Shown piece after piece: positions 45,376 through 54,523 of a DNA stretch of 64,000 nucleotides. Both the position numbers and the translations under genes were made by a program. Source of the stretch: Pseudaminobacter sp040045035 (GTDB taxonomy: Bacteria; Pseudomonadota; Alphaproteobacteria; Rhizobiales; Rhizobiaceae); the NCBI RefSeq assembly GCF_040045035.1, contig NZ_JBDZDS010000006.1, forward strand, positions 124,001 through 188,000. Direction: 5' to 3'. Every line of letters starts with the position of its first letter. The stretch's first letter is position 1. Under the pieces are notes generated by a model. The model saw nothing but the letters and a program-made list of their open reading frames with translations, had not been told where the DNA came from and did not search any database.

Positions 45376-46110
45376 ATGAAGCAGGCCGCAACAGCGCAGC
45401 CGCACGGTTCGATCAAATCGATCAACAGCGCTTTGATGCTGAAGGTGTTTTATGCGTTCGCCGCACTGGTGCTGCTGTCGGCGGCGATCAATATCGGCGG
45501 CAAATGGGCCGGCCGGTCCATCGCCCTGGGCGGCCACACCGACGACACGACCCTGCACGAGATCGTCATCGGCAACAATGTGCTGGCGGTGCCGGCCAAT
45601 GCCATCCGCTTCGACAAGTCACGACACGACGGCGTGGCCGCACGGCTCGATCTCTACCTGCACTGGCCGGACATGGAAGGCTATTCGGAAGCCGCCCGCG
45701 ACGACTTCAACAATGTCGACGGGTCGCGGCGCATCCTGTTCCTGTCGTTCGAACAGCGCATGATGTCACGCGACATGGGCGGCCGCTTTGCACCGATCTA
45801 CAGGTCGCTGATACAACAGCCGGGTACACCCGGTCCCGGAGGGCTCACGCTCTTCGACTTCAGCGAGAAGTCTGGCTACATGAATGAGGTGCTTGCGGTC
45901 GTTGCGCGGCCCGGCGAGGACCCGTTCGTGGCGCGCTGCCTGAGCGGACCGACCGCGGAAGAATCGCTGGCTCCCTGCGAGCGCGACATCCATCTCGGCG
46001 ACGACCTGAGCCTCAGCTATCGCTTTCCGAGGGAGCTTCTGGCCGATTGGCCACAACTAGAAGCAGCCGTGCGCGGCAAGGCTGCGCACTACCTGAAGAC
46101 CGGCCGCTGA
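45376..46110 (+). CDS. Membrane-anchored protein of unknown function
   Basis: The 244-residue protein has one transmembrane segment at about residues 22-42 (MLKVFYAFAALVLLSAAINIGG) and a periplasmic remainder. Segments such as IVIGNNVLAVPANAIRFD and RLDLYLHWPDMEGYS, plus a cysteine pair in the RCLSG and PCERDIHLG stretches, recall conserved rhizobial hypothetical proteins, but I cannot name the family. AGGAGAT before the ATG supports the start. It converges on the DUF3126 gene. Confidence 0.78.
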   Translation: MKQAATAQPHGSIKSINSALMLKVFYAFAALVLLSAAINIGGKWAGRSIALGGHTDDTTLHEIVIGNNVLAVPANAIRFDKSRHDGVAARLDLYLHWPDMEGYSEAARDDFNNVDGSRRILFLSFEQRMMSRDMGGRFAPIYRSLIQQPGTPGPGGLTLFDFSEKSGYMNEVLAVVARPGEDPFVARCLSGPTAEESLAPCERDIHLGDDLSLSYRFPRELLADWPQLEAAVRGKAAHYLKTGR

Positions 46111-46119
46111 CGCGGCCGG
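46100..46119. terminator. Short perfect hairpin at the convergent gene ends
   Basis: CCGGCCGC-TGAC-GCGGCCGG spans the stop codon of the membrane protein gene and precedes the end of the DUF3126 gene. It lacks a T-run. Confidence 0.35.
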
Positions 46120-46130
46120 CTGCGATCTGA

Positions 46131-46337
46131 TCAACCCAGATCGATGTCGAGGATAGCCATCGAGAAATTGTAGTCGCCGTCGTCCTCGTCCTTGAAGACG
46201 ATGCCGAGGAACTCGTCGCCGATATAGACCTCGGCCGAGTCGTTCTTGCGCGGCCGCGCCTTCACCTGCAACTGCGGATTCTGGAAGGTCCGCTTGAAAT
46301 ATGCGTCGAGTTTTCTGATTTCTTCCGGCTTCAACAC
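46131..46337 (-). CDS. DUF3126 family protein
   Basis: The 68-residue protein starts at GTG (VLKPEEIRKLDAYFKRTF) after GGGAGAAG and ends FSMAILDIDLG, the DUF3126 pattern. SAEVYIGDEFLGIVFKDEDDGDYNF is the most typical stretch. Function is unknown. It regularly follows cysE in rhizobia, as here. A longer upstream frame with 31 more residues does not fit the family. Confidence 0.9.
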   Translation of the reverse strand: MLKPEEIRKLDAYFKRTFQNPQLQVKARPRKNDSAEVYIGDEFLGIVFKDEDDGDYNFSMAILDIDLG

Positions 46338-46469
46338 TCTTCTCCCGGTGGCGGGGTGGTTCGATGAACAGCGCTTCTGACACGCCAAGAACGGCGATGT
46401 AAAGGCGCTTGGAACAAACTCACCGGACAAATGGCAGTGCCCGCCAGCAACTGCCTGGAACGCCGGGGT

Positions 46470-47318
46470 TCAGATGTCGAAACTATCAGCCTGGTCCATG
46501 GCTTGCGAGGGCAGGAACTGATCCATCTGGCGCGAAGGCTGGTCGCAGCCGGTCTCGCCGACGACGCGGGCCGGCACGCCGGCCACTGTCTTGTTGTGCG
46601 GCACGGACGTCAGGACCACCGACCCAGCGGCAACTTTCGCGCAGTGACCCACTTCGATATTGCCGAGGATCTTGGCGCCGGCGCCGATTAGCACGCCGTG
46701 ACGGATCTTGGGGTGACGGTCGCCGCCGGCCTTGCCGGTGCCGCCCAGCGTCACGCCATGCAGCATGGAGACATCGTCCTCGATCACCGCCGTCTCGCCG
46801 ACGACCAGGCCGGTGGCGTGATCGATGAAGATGCCCTTGCCGATTCTCGAGGCCGGATGAATGTCCGTCTGGAACACTGAGGAAGAGCGGCTCTGGAGGT
46901 AGAGCGCGAAATCGCGGCGGCCGCGGTTCCATAGCCAATGCGCCAGCCTATGCGTCTGGATGGCATGGAACCCCTTGAAATAGAGGACCGGCATCAGGAA
47001 GCGGTCGCAGGCCGGATCGCGGTCGTAATAGGCCTGGATATCCACCCGCACCGTCGTGGCCCAGTCCGGGTTGTCGGCCAGCATCGCTTTGAACGTCTGG
47101 CGGATGAGATCGGCGCCGAGATCCTGATGCGCAAGGCGCTCAGCCAGACGATGGATCACCGCATCCTCGAGGCTGTCCTGGTTGAGGATGGTCGAGTAGA
47201 GGAAGGCAGCCAGCAGCGGATCGCGCGCAACCGCGTCGGCAGCTTCCTCGCGAACGGAACTCCAGATCGGGTCAATCGGCTGCAGCGTTCCCGGGCGCGG
47301 TGCGTTGCTGGTGGTCAT
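46470..47318 (-). CDS. cysE: Serine O-acetyltransferase
   Basis: CysE makes O-acetylserine, the substrate of cysteine synthase (cysK lies 15 kb away at the end of the window). The 282-residue protein has the N-terminal helical domain (about 10-140) and a hexapeptide beta-helix with DIHPASRIGKG, IDHATGLVVGE and GVTLGGTGKAGGDRHPKI. The tail ends DSFDI; a C-terminal Ile is the feature that inserts into CysK to form the cysteine synthase complex. Confidence 0.97.
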   Translation of the reverse strand: MTTSNAPRPGTLQPIDPIWSSVREEAADAVARDPLLAAFLYSTILNQDSLEDAVIHRLAERLAHQDLGADLIRQTFKAMLADNPDWATTVRVDIQAYYDRDPACDRFLMPVLYFKGFHAIQTHRLAHWLWNRGRRDFALYLQSRSSSVFQTDIHPASRIGKGIFIDHATGLVVGETAVIEDDVSMLHGVTLGGTGKAGGDRHPKIRHGVLIGAGAKILGNIEVGHCAKVAAGSVVLTSVPHNKTVAGVPARVVGETGCDQPSRQMDQFLPSQAMDQADSFDI

Positions 47319-47490
47319 CGATAGTCTCCGTTGCCTGCCGGGCCTTGGGTCTGGCCGTCATATAGGCCACACGCTAGCATGTTTGAACCCAATTTTCCTT
47401 ATCTTAGTGTCAAATGGACATGCATGGCGGCGATTCAAGCCGCAGCGAAAATCGATGCTCGCATTGGCGGTCTCCGCTCGAAATGCGCTT

Positions 47491-48261
47491 CTACAGCGGG
47501 TTCTCGGCGTAAAACTCCAGCACCCGCTTCTTGAAGGTGTGGTCACCGACCGACAGCATGTGGTCCCTGCCCTCGATGTCGAAGGCGACCGCATTGGGCA
47601 TCAGCGCCGCCAGTTGCTCTGGCGAACCGGCAATGTCGTCCTTCGTGCCCACCGCAATCAGTGTCGGCTGCATGATGCGGCTTACCTCCGCCTCACTGAG
47701 CAGCTCACGCGAGGTGGAGATGCAGGCGGCCAGCGCCTCGCGGTCGCTCTTGGTCTGATCGGCGAAGGCGCGAAACATCTTTCCGCGTGTGTGGCCGATG
47801 GCTGCCGGATCGGGCGCCATGAGCGCCTCGGCGATCGGATCCCAGTCGCCGACGCCGTCGATCATTCCGATGCCCAGGCCGCCCAGAACGAGCGTGGCGA
47901 CCTTCTCCGGCGTCGCCAGCGCCATGAAGGCGGAAACCCGCGCACCCATCGAGTAGCCCATCACATGGGCGCGCTCGATGCCGAGATGGTCAAGCAGGGC
48001 CGCTGCATCGCCCGCCATCTTCTCCGGCGTATAGTCGGCCGGATCGTAGCTCTTGGTGGACAGGCCGTGGCCACGATTGTCGAGCGCGATGGCGCGATAG
48101 CCGGCTTCGGTCAGCGTCTTGACCCAGCCCGGCGAGACCCAGTTGACGATGTGGCTGGAGGCAAAACCGTGGATGAGAAGGACGGGATCGCCCTGGCCGT
48201 GATGCGGCACGCGGTCGATAAAGGCCAGCTCGAAGCCGTCATGGGAGAAGAACTGCGTCAC
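47491..48261 (-). CDS. Alpha/beta hydrolase
   Basis: With a GTG start at 48261 the protein has 256 residues: TQFFSHDGFELAFIDR, oxyanion HGFASSH, nucleophile elbow GYSMGARV, acid TKDD and catalytic His in GRDHMLSVGDH. The substrate is unknown. The start is uncertain, because the frame is open into the DUF192 gene and ribosome-binding sites are weak. It follows DUF192 by about 30 bases on the same strand. Confidence 0.88.
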   Translation of the reverse strand: MTQFFSHDGFELAFIDRVPHHGQGDPVLLIHGFASSHIVNWVSPGWVKTLTEAGYRAIALDNRGHGLSTKSYDPADYTPEKMAGDAAALLDHLGIERAHVMGYSMGARVSAFMALATPEKVATLVLGGLGIGMIDGVGDWDPIAEALMAPDPAAIGHTRGKMFRAFADQTKSDREALAACISTSRELLSEAEVSRIMQPTLIAVGTKDDIAGSPEQLAALMPNAVAFDIEGRDHMLSVGDHTFKKRVLEFYAENPL

Positions 48262-48292
48262 GCTGGTGAGCCCCCGCTGGAAAGGGGCCCGC

Positions 48293-48799
48293 CTAGTTGC
48301 CCGGCTGCACGGCCCCGATGACCGGATGGCGGAAGACATCACCATCCTTGATGCCGGCCTTTTCGGCCATGCCGGCCTTCAATTCAAGCACGAAGCGCAC
48401 CGGACCGTCAGGCGCGATCAATGCTTCGGAAAACGGTTCGCCGCGGCGCACCGCTTTCACCCGGCCGTCCTGGCCTATGAAGACGAGGTCGAGCGGCATC
48501 GGCGTGTTCTTCATCCAGAAGCCGACCGGGCGGGTTTCGTCGAAGACGAACAGCATGCCGTGGTCGCTGGCCATGTGCTGGCGGAACATCAGGCCGGCGG
48601 AACGCTCGGCATCATTGTCGGCGATCTCGATGGAAAAGGCGTGCTCGCCGCTGCCGGTGACGGCCACGAGGGGTGCGGGGTCGGTGGGCAGCAGCATGGC
48701 CTGCCCGTCGGCGACGGACGGCTGCAGCAAGACGAGATAGGCGACAATGCCGAAAACCGCGGCAAGCGCCGCCCCGGCGAACCAGAATCTGCGAGCCAT
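48293..48799 (-). CDS. DUF192 family exported protein
   Basis: The 168-residue protein has an N-terminal signal or anchor (about 5-25) and a DUF192 domain: ERSAGLMFRQHMASDHGMLFVFDETRPVGFWMKNT, then PLDLVFIG. The function is unknown. It lies between a twin cold-shock gene and an alpha/beta hydrolase on one strand, the conserved rhizobial order. Confidence 0.92.
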   Translation of the reverse strand: MARRFWFAGAALAAVFGIVAYLVLLQPSVADGQAMLLPTDPAPLVAVTGSGEHAFSIEIADNDAERSAGLMFRQHMASDHGMLFVFDETRPVGFWMKNTPMPLDLVFIGQDGRVKAVRRGEPFSEALIAPDGPVRFVLELKAGMAEKAGIKDGDVFRHPVIGAVQPGN

Positions 48800-48941
48800 C
48801 GAATATCTCACTTGCGTTCTTCCCGGCCAGGCCCGGCGCAGGACATTGTCCGTTCCCGAATGCAGTCGGCTGGCGCGCGCACGGTGCCGCGGTTGAAAAT
48901 CCACCGGGGCCACGCCGTCGCCGTCGACCTTCGGCGTGGAC

Positions 48942-49535
48942 CTAGTGCGGAATCGGCAAAGTGCCAATGTCAGGGTGAATTTCGGCGGCCATGAGGCCCT
49001 TATCGCCGCGCCCATAGCGCAGCAGCACCACCTGGCCCGGACGCAGCTCGGTCAGCCCGTAGCGGCGCAGGGTTTCCATGTGGATGAAGATGTCTTCCGT
49101 GCCTTCGCCGCGCGTCAGGAAGCCAAAACCCTTGGTGCGATTGAACCACTTGACCAATGCCCGCTCGAGGCCGCTTTCGGGCGTGACCGAGACGTGGGTG
49201 CGCTGTTCCTGCGCCTCGGCCGGATGCACGGCGGTGGAATTGTCCATGGACAGGACGCGGAAGGCCTGCATGCCGCGCTCGCCCTGCTTGATGAGGCAAA
49301 CCACACGCGCGCCCTCGAGGGCGGTCTGGAACCCGTCACGACGCAAACAGGTCACGTGGAGGAGAATATCGGCAGCGCCGTCATCCGGCCGGATGAAGCC
49401 GTAGCCCTTGGCCACGTCGAACCATTTGATGGCTCCCGAGACCTCGATCAGACCGGCCGCATCGCCGATCTCGTCAAGCATCGACGCTTCGCTTCCGACC
49501 AAGTCTCGCCCCACAAAAGAGGCTTTCTCCCCCAT
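48942..49535 (-). CDS. Twin cold-shock domain protein
   Basis: The 197-residue protein has two cold-shock domains (about 32-95 and 125-190). Each has an RNP-like motif (KGYGFIRPD; KGFGFLTRG) and a second RNA-contact motif (DILLHVTCL; DIFIHMETL). Tandem CSD proteins bind single-stranded nucleic acid and are typical of alphaproteobacteria. AAGGTG before ATG 49535 supports the start. Confidence 0.93.
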   Translation of the reverse strand: MGEKASFVGRDLVGSEASMLDEIGDAAGLIEVSGAIKWFDVAKGYGFIRPDDGAADILLHVTCLRRDGFQTALEGARVVCLIKQGERGMQAFRVLSMDNSTAVHPAEAQEQRTHVSVTPESGLERALVKWFNRTKGFGFLTRGEGTEDIFIHMETLRRYGLTELRPGQVVLLRYGRGDKGLMAAEIHPDIGTLPIPH

Positions 49536-49752
49536 CTACCGCACCTTTCGAAAACGACATACCACTGATTCTTTAAAATCAGAATAACACTTCGGAATCA
49601 GGTGTGTGCAAGAGCCGGCCCGCTTTTTTCCGGCTCCTACCGGATCAATACTGTGGATCATCTTTCCAAGGCCGGCCGGCGCAACTTTCACCGTTGCCGA
49701 GACTCGTCGCGCCGCCCTATTTTCCGAGAGCCCAACCCAAGGATTGAGGAAC

Positions 49753-50193
49753 ATGCGCTATCTGCACACAATGGTTCGCGTCACGGACGTCGACGCATCG
49801 ATGGATTTCTATTGCAACAAGCTCGGCATGAAGGAGATGCGCCGCTACGAAAGCGAAGCGGGCCGCTTCACGCTGATCTATCTCGCCGCACGCGACGACG
49901 AAGGGGCGGCCGGCTCCGAAAAGGCGCCGCTGCTCGAGCTCACCTACAACTGGGACCCGGAAAACTATACTGGCGGGCGCAGTTTCGGCCATCTCGCCTA
50001 TGAGGTGGACGACATCTACGCCACCTGCCAGCACCTGATGGACAATGGCGTGACCATCAACCGCCCCCCGCGCGACGGCTACATGGCCTTCATCAAGTCG
50101 CCCGATGGCATCTCGATCGAGCTGCTGCAGAAGGGAAAGGCCAAGGACAAGGCCGAGCCCTGGGCTTCGATGCCGAACACCGGCACCTGGTAG
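49753..50193 (+). CDS. gloA: Lactoylglutathione lyase (glyoxalase I)
   Basis: The 146-residue enzyme converts the methylglyoxal-glutathione hemithioacetal to lactoylglutathione. It begins MRYLHTMVRVTDVDASMDFYC, with ELTYNWDPENYTGGRSFGHLAYEVDD and SPDGISIELLQKG, matching proteobacterial GloA with its metal-binding His and Glu positions. GAGGAAC precedes ATG 49753. Confidence 0.94.
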   Translation: MRYLHTMVRVTDVDASMDFYCNKLGMKEMRRYESEAGRFTLIYLAARDDEGAAGSEKAPLLELTYNWDPENYTGGRSFGHLAYEVDDIYATCQHLMDNGVTINRPPRDGYMAFIKSPDGISIELLQKGKAKDKAEPWASMPNTGTW

Positions 50194-50338
50194 CCTAGGC
50201 CCCGCAGCGAGAGGCGGGAACGGCCAAATCGCCCTTCCCCGCCCTTGAGCCGCCAAGAGCACCCATGGCGATATTTGCGCGCCCCTTTCGGCATGCTAAC
50301 ACCGACGCAGTAGGTTTGGCCTGAAGGAGCGTTTCGCC

Positions 50339-51871
<1,533 letters not shown>

Positions 51872-51938
51872 GGGCAGCACACGCCGCCAGCGACGCTTCC
51901 GGCCTTGTCGGCTCGACGTCGAACCTGACTCCGGCGAC

Positions 51939-52157
51939 TTATTCGTGGATGGTAAATCCGTCGTAGCGCAAGCCACCGTCCGCGAGCCGGCGCATGACGA
52001 GATTGTACTCGTCAAGATCCACGTAAAAGAGCCTGGTGATCTCGCTGATCAGGTCATCCTGGTCGAAGCCGCGAGAGCGCAAAATGTCGACAGCGGTGAG
52101 GATATCCACGCGCTCGGTCAGGCGCGGCTTCAGGCAGTCTTCGGGTATGTAGTGCAT
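51939..52157 (-). CDS. Small conserved protein, unknown function
   Basis: The 72-residue soluble protein begins MHYIPEDCLKPRLTERVDIL and ends GGLRYDGFTIHE. It is probably mostly helical with SRGFDQDDLISEITRLFYVDLDEYNLVM. GAAGGGGAAGGG before ATG 52157 selects the start. I recall similar short rhizobial proteins without function. It converges on pccB. Confidence 0.75.
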   Translation of the reverse strand: MHYIPEDCLKPRLTERVDILTAVDILRSRGFDQDDLISEITRLFYVDLDEYNLVMRRLADGGLRYDGFTIHE

Positions 52158-52415
52158 CGGCCCTTCCCCTTGCCAATTGCCCAGACACACGGAACGGCAA
52201 CAAACTAACAGCAGGATGGTGGCAGTCGCTTGCGCCAGCCTTACGGCATGGCGGCGCTTCAACTCGAGCACGCTCGACGACGGCCCGACTCATCGGGCCG
52301 GACAGAGCTTAACATAGGCCCGCATTCTGACCACGCGCCTCGGGTCAGCACTTTGAGCGCGGTCTCATGGACAGAATTGCCTACCGAGCCTCGCCACTAT
52401 GCGATCGAACCTCAC

Positions 52416-52664
52416 CTAATGGCGGCTTGTATCCACCAGATAGCTGTCGACAGTGGTTTCGCCGAGCCATTTCAGCGCCTCGAGCCGATGCAGGCCATCG
52501 ACCAGCACATAGCGCTTGCCGTCGTGGCGCACCTGGATCGGCGTCTGCAGGCCATTCTTGTCGATGCTCTCGGCAATCAGCCGCACCGTTGGCGGATGCA
52601 GCGTCTTGCGGCGCGCTGCCGAGACATGGATCTGGCTGATAGGGATCTTTTGCGATTTGAGCAT
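52416..52664 (-). CDS. Orphan ParB/sulfiredoxin-like nuclease domain protein
   Basis: The 82-residue protein is only the ParB N-terminal domain: IPISQIHVSAARRKTLHP, ESIDKNGLQTPIQVR and the key LVDGLHRLEALKWLG (G-x-HRxxA/E motif). It lacks the DNA-binding and dimerisation domains of chromosomal ParB, so it is not a partition protein. ParB-fold domains may bind CTP or act as nucleases or kinases; the role here is unknown. Confidence 0.82.
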   Translation of the reverse strand: MLKSQKIPISQIHVSAARRKTLHPPTVRLIAESIDKNGLQTPIQVRHDGKRYVLVDGLHRLEALKWLGETTVDSYLVDTSRH

Positions 52665-52797
52665 GATGCCGCCGAGGAACGACCGGTTTCGCTTAGTTAA
52701 TGCGCAGTGCAGCTACGCCCATAGACACGCTCCGGCTCCGGCCGACGCGGGTGAGGCACTGACCGCGGCTACCGCCGTGATCGCGCAAGGACCGCCG

Positions 52798-53091
52798 TCA
52801 TTCCTTCTCCGCCACCACATCGGCCGAAAACCGCAGTTCGCGCATCGGCCGAACCTTGCGCGTCGTTTCGGCATAAACCGGATGCGCCTTGTAGGCGGCC
52901 AGCGCCGCGGCGTCGGCGAATTCGGCATAGACAACAACATCGATCGCGTCGCAAAGCGGATCGACCTTGGTGTTGACCGTCACTTCGAAGTGGCTGGAAT
53001 GCGGAATCGCGGCGAGCTCGCGCAGCCCCGACCGAATGGCCTGCACATCCTCTTTTCGCTTGGCGCTGAAAAACACGATATGCCGGATCAA
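52798..53091 (-). CDS. Stress-responsive Dabb (ferredoxin-like) domain protein
   Basis: The 97-residue alpha-beta barrel protein reads IRHIVFFSAKRKEDVQAI, HFEVTVNTKVDPL, DVVVYAEFADAAALAAYKAHPVY, the Dabb pattern of small dimeric proteins. It starts at TTG 53091 after GAGGAGG. Activity is unknown. Confidence 0.88.
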   Translation of the reverse strand: MIRHIVFFSAKRKEDVQAIRSGLRELAAIPHSSHFEVTVNTKVDPLCDAIDVVVYAEFADAAALAAYKAHPVYAETTRKVRPMRELRFSADVVAEKE

Positions 53092-53552
53092 TCTTGCCTC
53101 CTCGACTCTGCGAGGCGTCTTTTGGGTCGGCAACGCGCGCGCGTCAATGCGTCGAGGCATTTTTGCTGCCCGTGCGTCATCAAGACCGCAAACACACCCC
53201 TACCGATGAGGGTTTTCGGATCATTCCGCGTTGTCGCCACGCTCATATAGGGCAGGCTGTCAGCTACACGACCCGTGCAAGGCCTTGCCGCTCAAGGCGT
53301 TGCGACACCCGAACACAATCGCGTGATCGCTACCCCATGGCCGATCTCCCGCTGTTGATGTTCAGTCGGCTTAATTTCCGAAGCGTATTCGCCCATATGT
53401 GCATCCGTGATCATGAATCGACAGGGTGTCCACGTATTCAAAGATAAGAATGAGATTCACTCAAATCTATCTGTGAAATACACGGGCAAAATTCCGCTTA
53501 GGTATCCCACCTATTCGGTGCTGTAAGATCACGAATACATTGGAGAATACAG
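53092..53552 (+). other. Gene-free upstream region of the first DAAP-motif gene
   Basis: No convincing gene is present; the open frame at 53094-53447 has no coding signature. The right-hand 150 bases become AT-richer and hold an inverted repeat TAGGT-ATCCC-ACCTA (53499-53513) about 40 bases before the next start codon, a possible operator. TAAGAT near 53524 may be a -10 box. Confidence 0.4.
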
Positions 53553-53768
53553 ATGAAGAAGACAATTGTTGCACTCGCTGCCGTGATCATGACTTCCGGC
53601 GTCGCGCTGGCCGAGAGCCACTCGCAGGATGCAGCCCCCGCCTCGGTCGTCGTGAACCAGCCTTCCGGGATGGAATATTCCTCGGGTGCTGCGACCAAGG
53701 CTCCTGTCGGAGCGACCAACGAGCAGGAACGCGCCCTGATCATCCAGCAGCGCGCCGATAACCGCTGA
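53553..53768 (+). CDS. Small exported protein with DAAP-VVVN motif (member 1)
   Basis: The 71-residue protein has a clear signal peptide (MKKTIVALAAVIMTSGVALA, cleavage after residue 20). The mature 51 residues contain SQDAAPASVVVNQPSG and an AATKAPVGATNEQERA stretch. TTGGAG precedes the ATG. I do not recognise a family. It shares the D-(A/S)-A-P-x-(S/T)-V-(V/I)-V-N core with the genes at 54087 and 58887, so the three form a small paralogous group. It has no cysteine and no membrane segment after the signal. Confidence 0.75.
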   Translation: MKKTIVALAAVIMTSGVALAESHSQDAAPASVVVNQPSGMEYSSGAATKAPVGATNEQERALIIQQRADNR

Positions 53769-53881
53769 TACGGCATCGGGGCTCCCTGCACCGCAGGTTG
53801 AGCGGAACCGTCCAAGCGACGTGAAATCTCGCAACAAAGCAAGATGTTAGCACCGCATGGGCCCGAAAGGGCCAGGTGCAC

Positions 53882-53911
53882 TGGAAACGGCCACCTCCCA
53901 GGCCGTTTCCA
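53882..53911 (+). other. 11-bp inverted repeat after DAAP member 1
   Basis: TGGAAACGGCC-ACCTCCCA-GGCCGTTTCCA is a perfect stem in the spacer between members 1 and 2, without a T-run. It may be a terminator, a processing site or part of a small RNA. Confidence 0.5.
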
Positions 53912-54000
53912 ATCGCACGAAACTGTGAGGACCTCCAATCAACCTCGCAAGTGATTGATTTGATGTTGAGTGACCGTAAACCTATTATTTGGTATGCGTA

Positions 54001-54035
54001 CGAAGATAGGACTATTCCTCCCACACTTATCTTCG
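54001..54035 (+). other. Inverted repeat before DAAP member 2
   Basis: CGAAGATA and TATCTTCG arms (19-base spacer) lie about 50 bases before the start codon of member 2, in an AT-rich stretch. A possible operator or leader stem. Confidence 0.4.
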
Positions 54036-54086
54036 GTGTTCTATGCCCGATGAAAAATACAGGGCTATGAAAAACGGAGAATAACT

Positions 54087-54449
54087 ATGAAAAAGATAGT
54101 AATTCCTCTTGCCTTAGCTCTCTTGACTACAACCGCTTCCTTGGCGAGCGCGCAGATATACAATCCACGCGATGGAGATGCTGCACCTCCAACGGTTGTC
54201 GTGAACCCGCCCCCGTTCGTTGACCTGACCGGACATGCCGGTTTCGGCGGCTTTGCCACCACGACCCCGAACTTGCGCGATGGCGACGCGGCGCCCTCAT
54301 CGGTCGTCGTCAATCCGCCCACGTCCATTGACGTGACCGGCGCTGCCGGGTTCGGCGGCTTCGCCACCACGACCCCGAACCTGCGCGATGGCGACGCGGC
54401 GCCCTCCTCGGTCGTCGTCAATCCGCAGGATGCGGTCATCTCACGCTAG
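54087..54449 (+). CDS. Small exported repeat protein with DAAP-VVVN motif (member 2)
   Basis: The 120-residue protein has a signal peptide (residues 1-22, ASLASAQ) followed by a 36-residue unit repeated about 2.5 times. Each unit starts DGDAAP(P/S)(T/S)VVVNP and continues to TG-AGFGGFATTTPNLR. Units 2 and 3 are almost identical and unit 1 is diverged, pointing to recent duplication. The mature protein has no cysteine and few charged residues except the DGD. GGAG precedes the ATG. Function unknown; a surface or periplasmic structural role is only a guess. Confidence 0.78.
   Translation: MKKIVIPLALALLTTTASLASAQIYNPRDGDAAPPTVVVNPPPFVDLTGHAGFGGFATTTPNLRDGDAAPSSVVVNPPTSIDVTGAAGFGGFATTTPNLRDGDAAPSSVVVNPQDAVISR
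54171..54446 (+). repeat. 108-bp tandem repeat inside DAAP member 2
   Basis: Units begin at 54171, 54279 and 54387 (partial). Over about 73 bases, 54247-54319 and 54355-54427 differ at only a few positions, while the first unit is diverged. Confidence 0.9.
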
Positions 54450-54472
54450 CCGTCGATATGCACGGCCAAAAA

Positions 54473-54500
54473 TGGGGCGGCAGAGTGATCTGCCGCCCCA
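54473..54500. terminator. Terminator after cpdB, probably bidirectional
   Basis: The 12-bp perfect stem TGGGGCGGCAGA with a GTGA loop is followed by TTTTTGG on the minus strand (cpdB side). On the plus strand only GCTTTATCC follows, so action on member 2 is weaker. Confidence 0.88.
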
Positions 54501-54523
54501 GCTTTATCCAAAACCAGTTTGCT

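Noticed and set aside
52416..52664. Chromosome partition ParB
   Set aside because: Only the N-terminal domain is present (82 residues) with no parA next to it and no parS-like cluster seen.
53094..53447. A 117-residue plus-strand frame before DAAP member 1
   Set aside because: Composition is Arg/Cys-rich with no signal, domain or good ribosome-binding site. It overlaps the Dabb gene upstream region.
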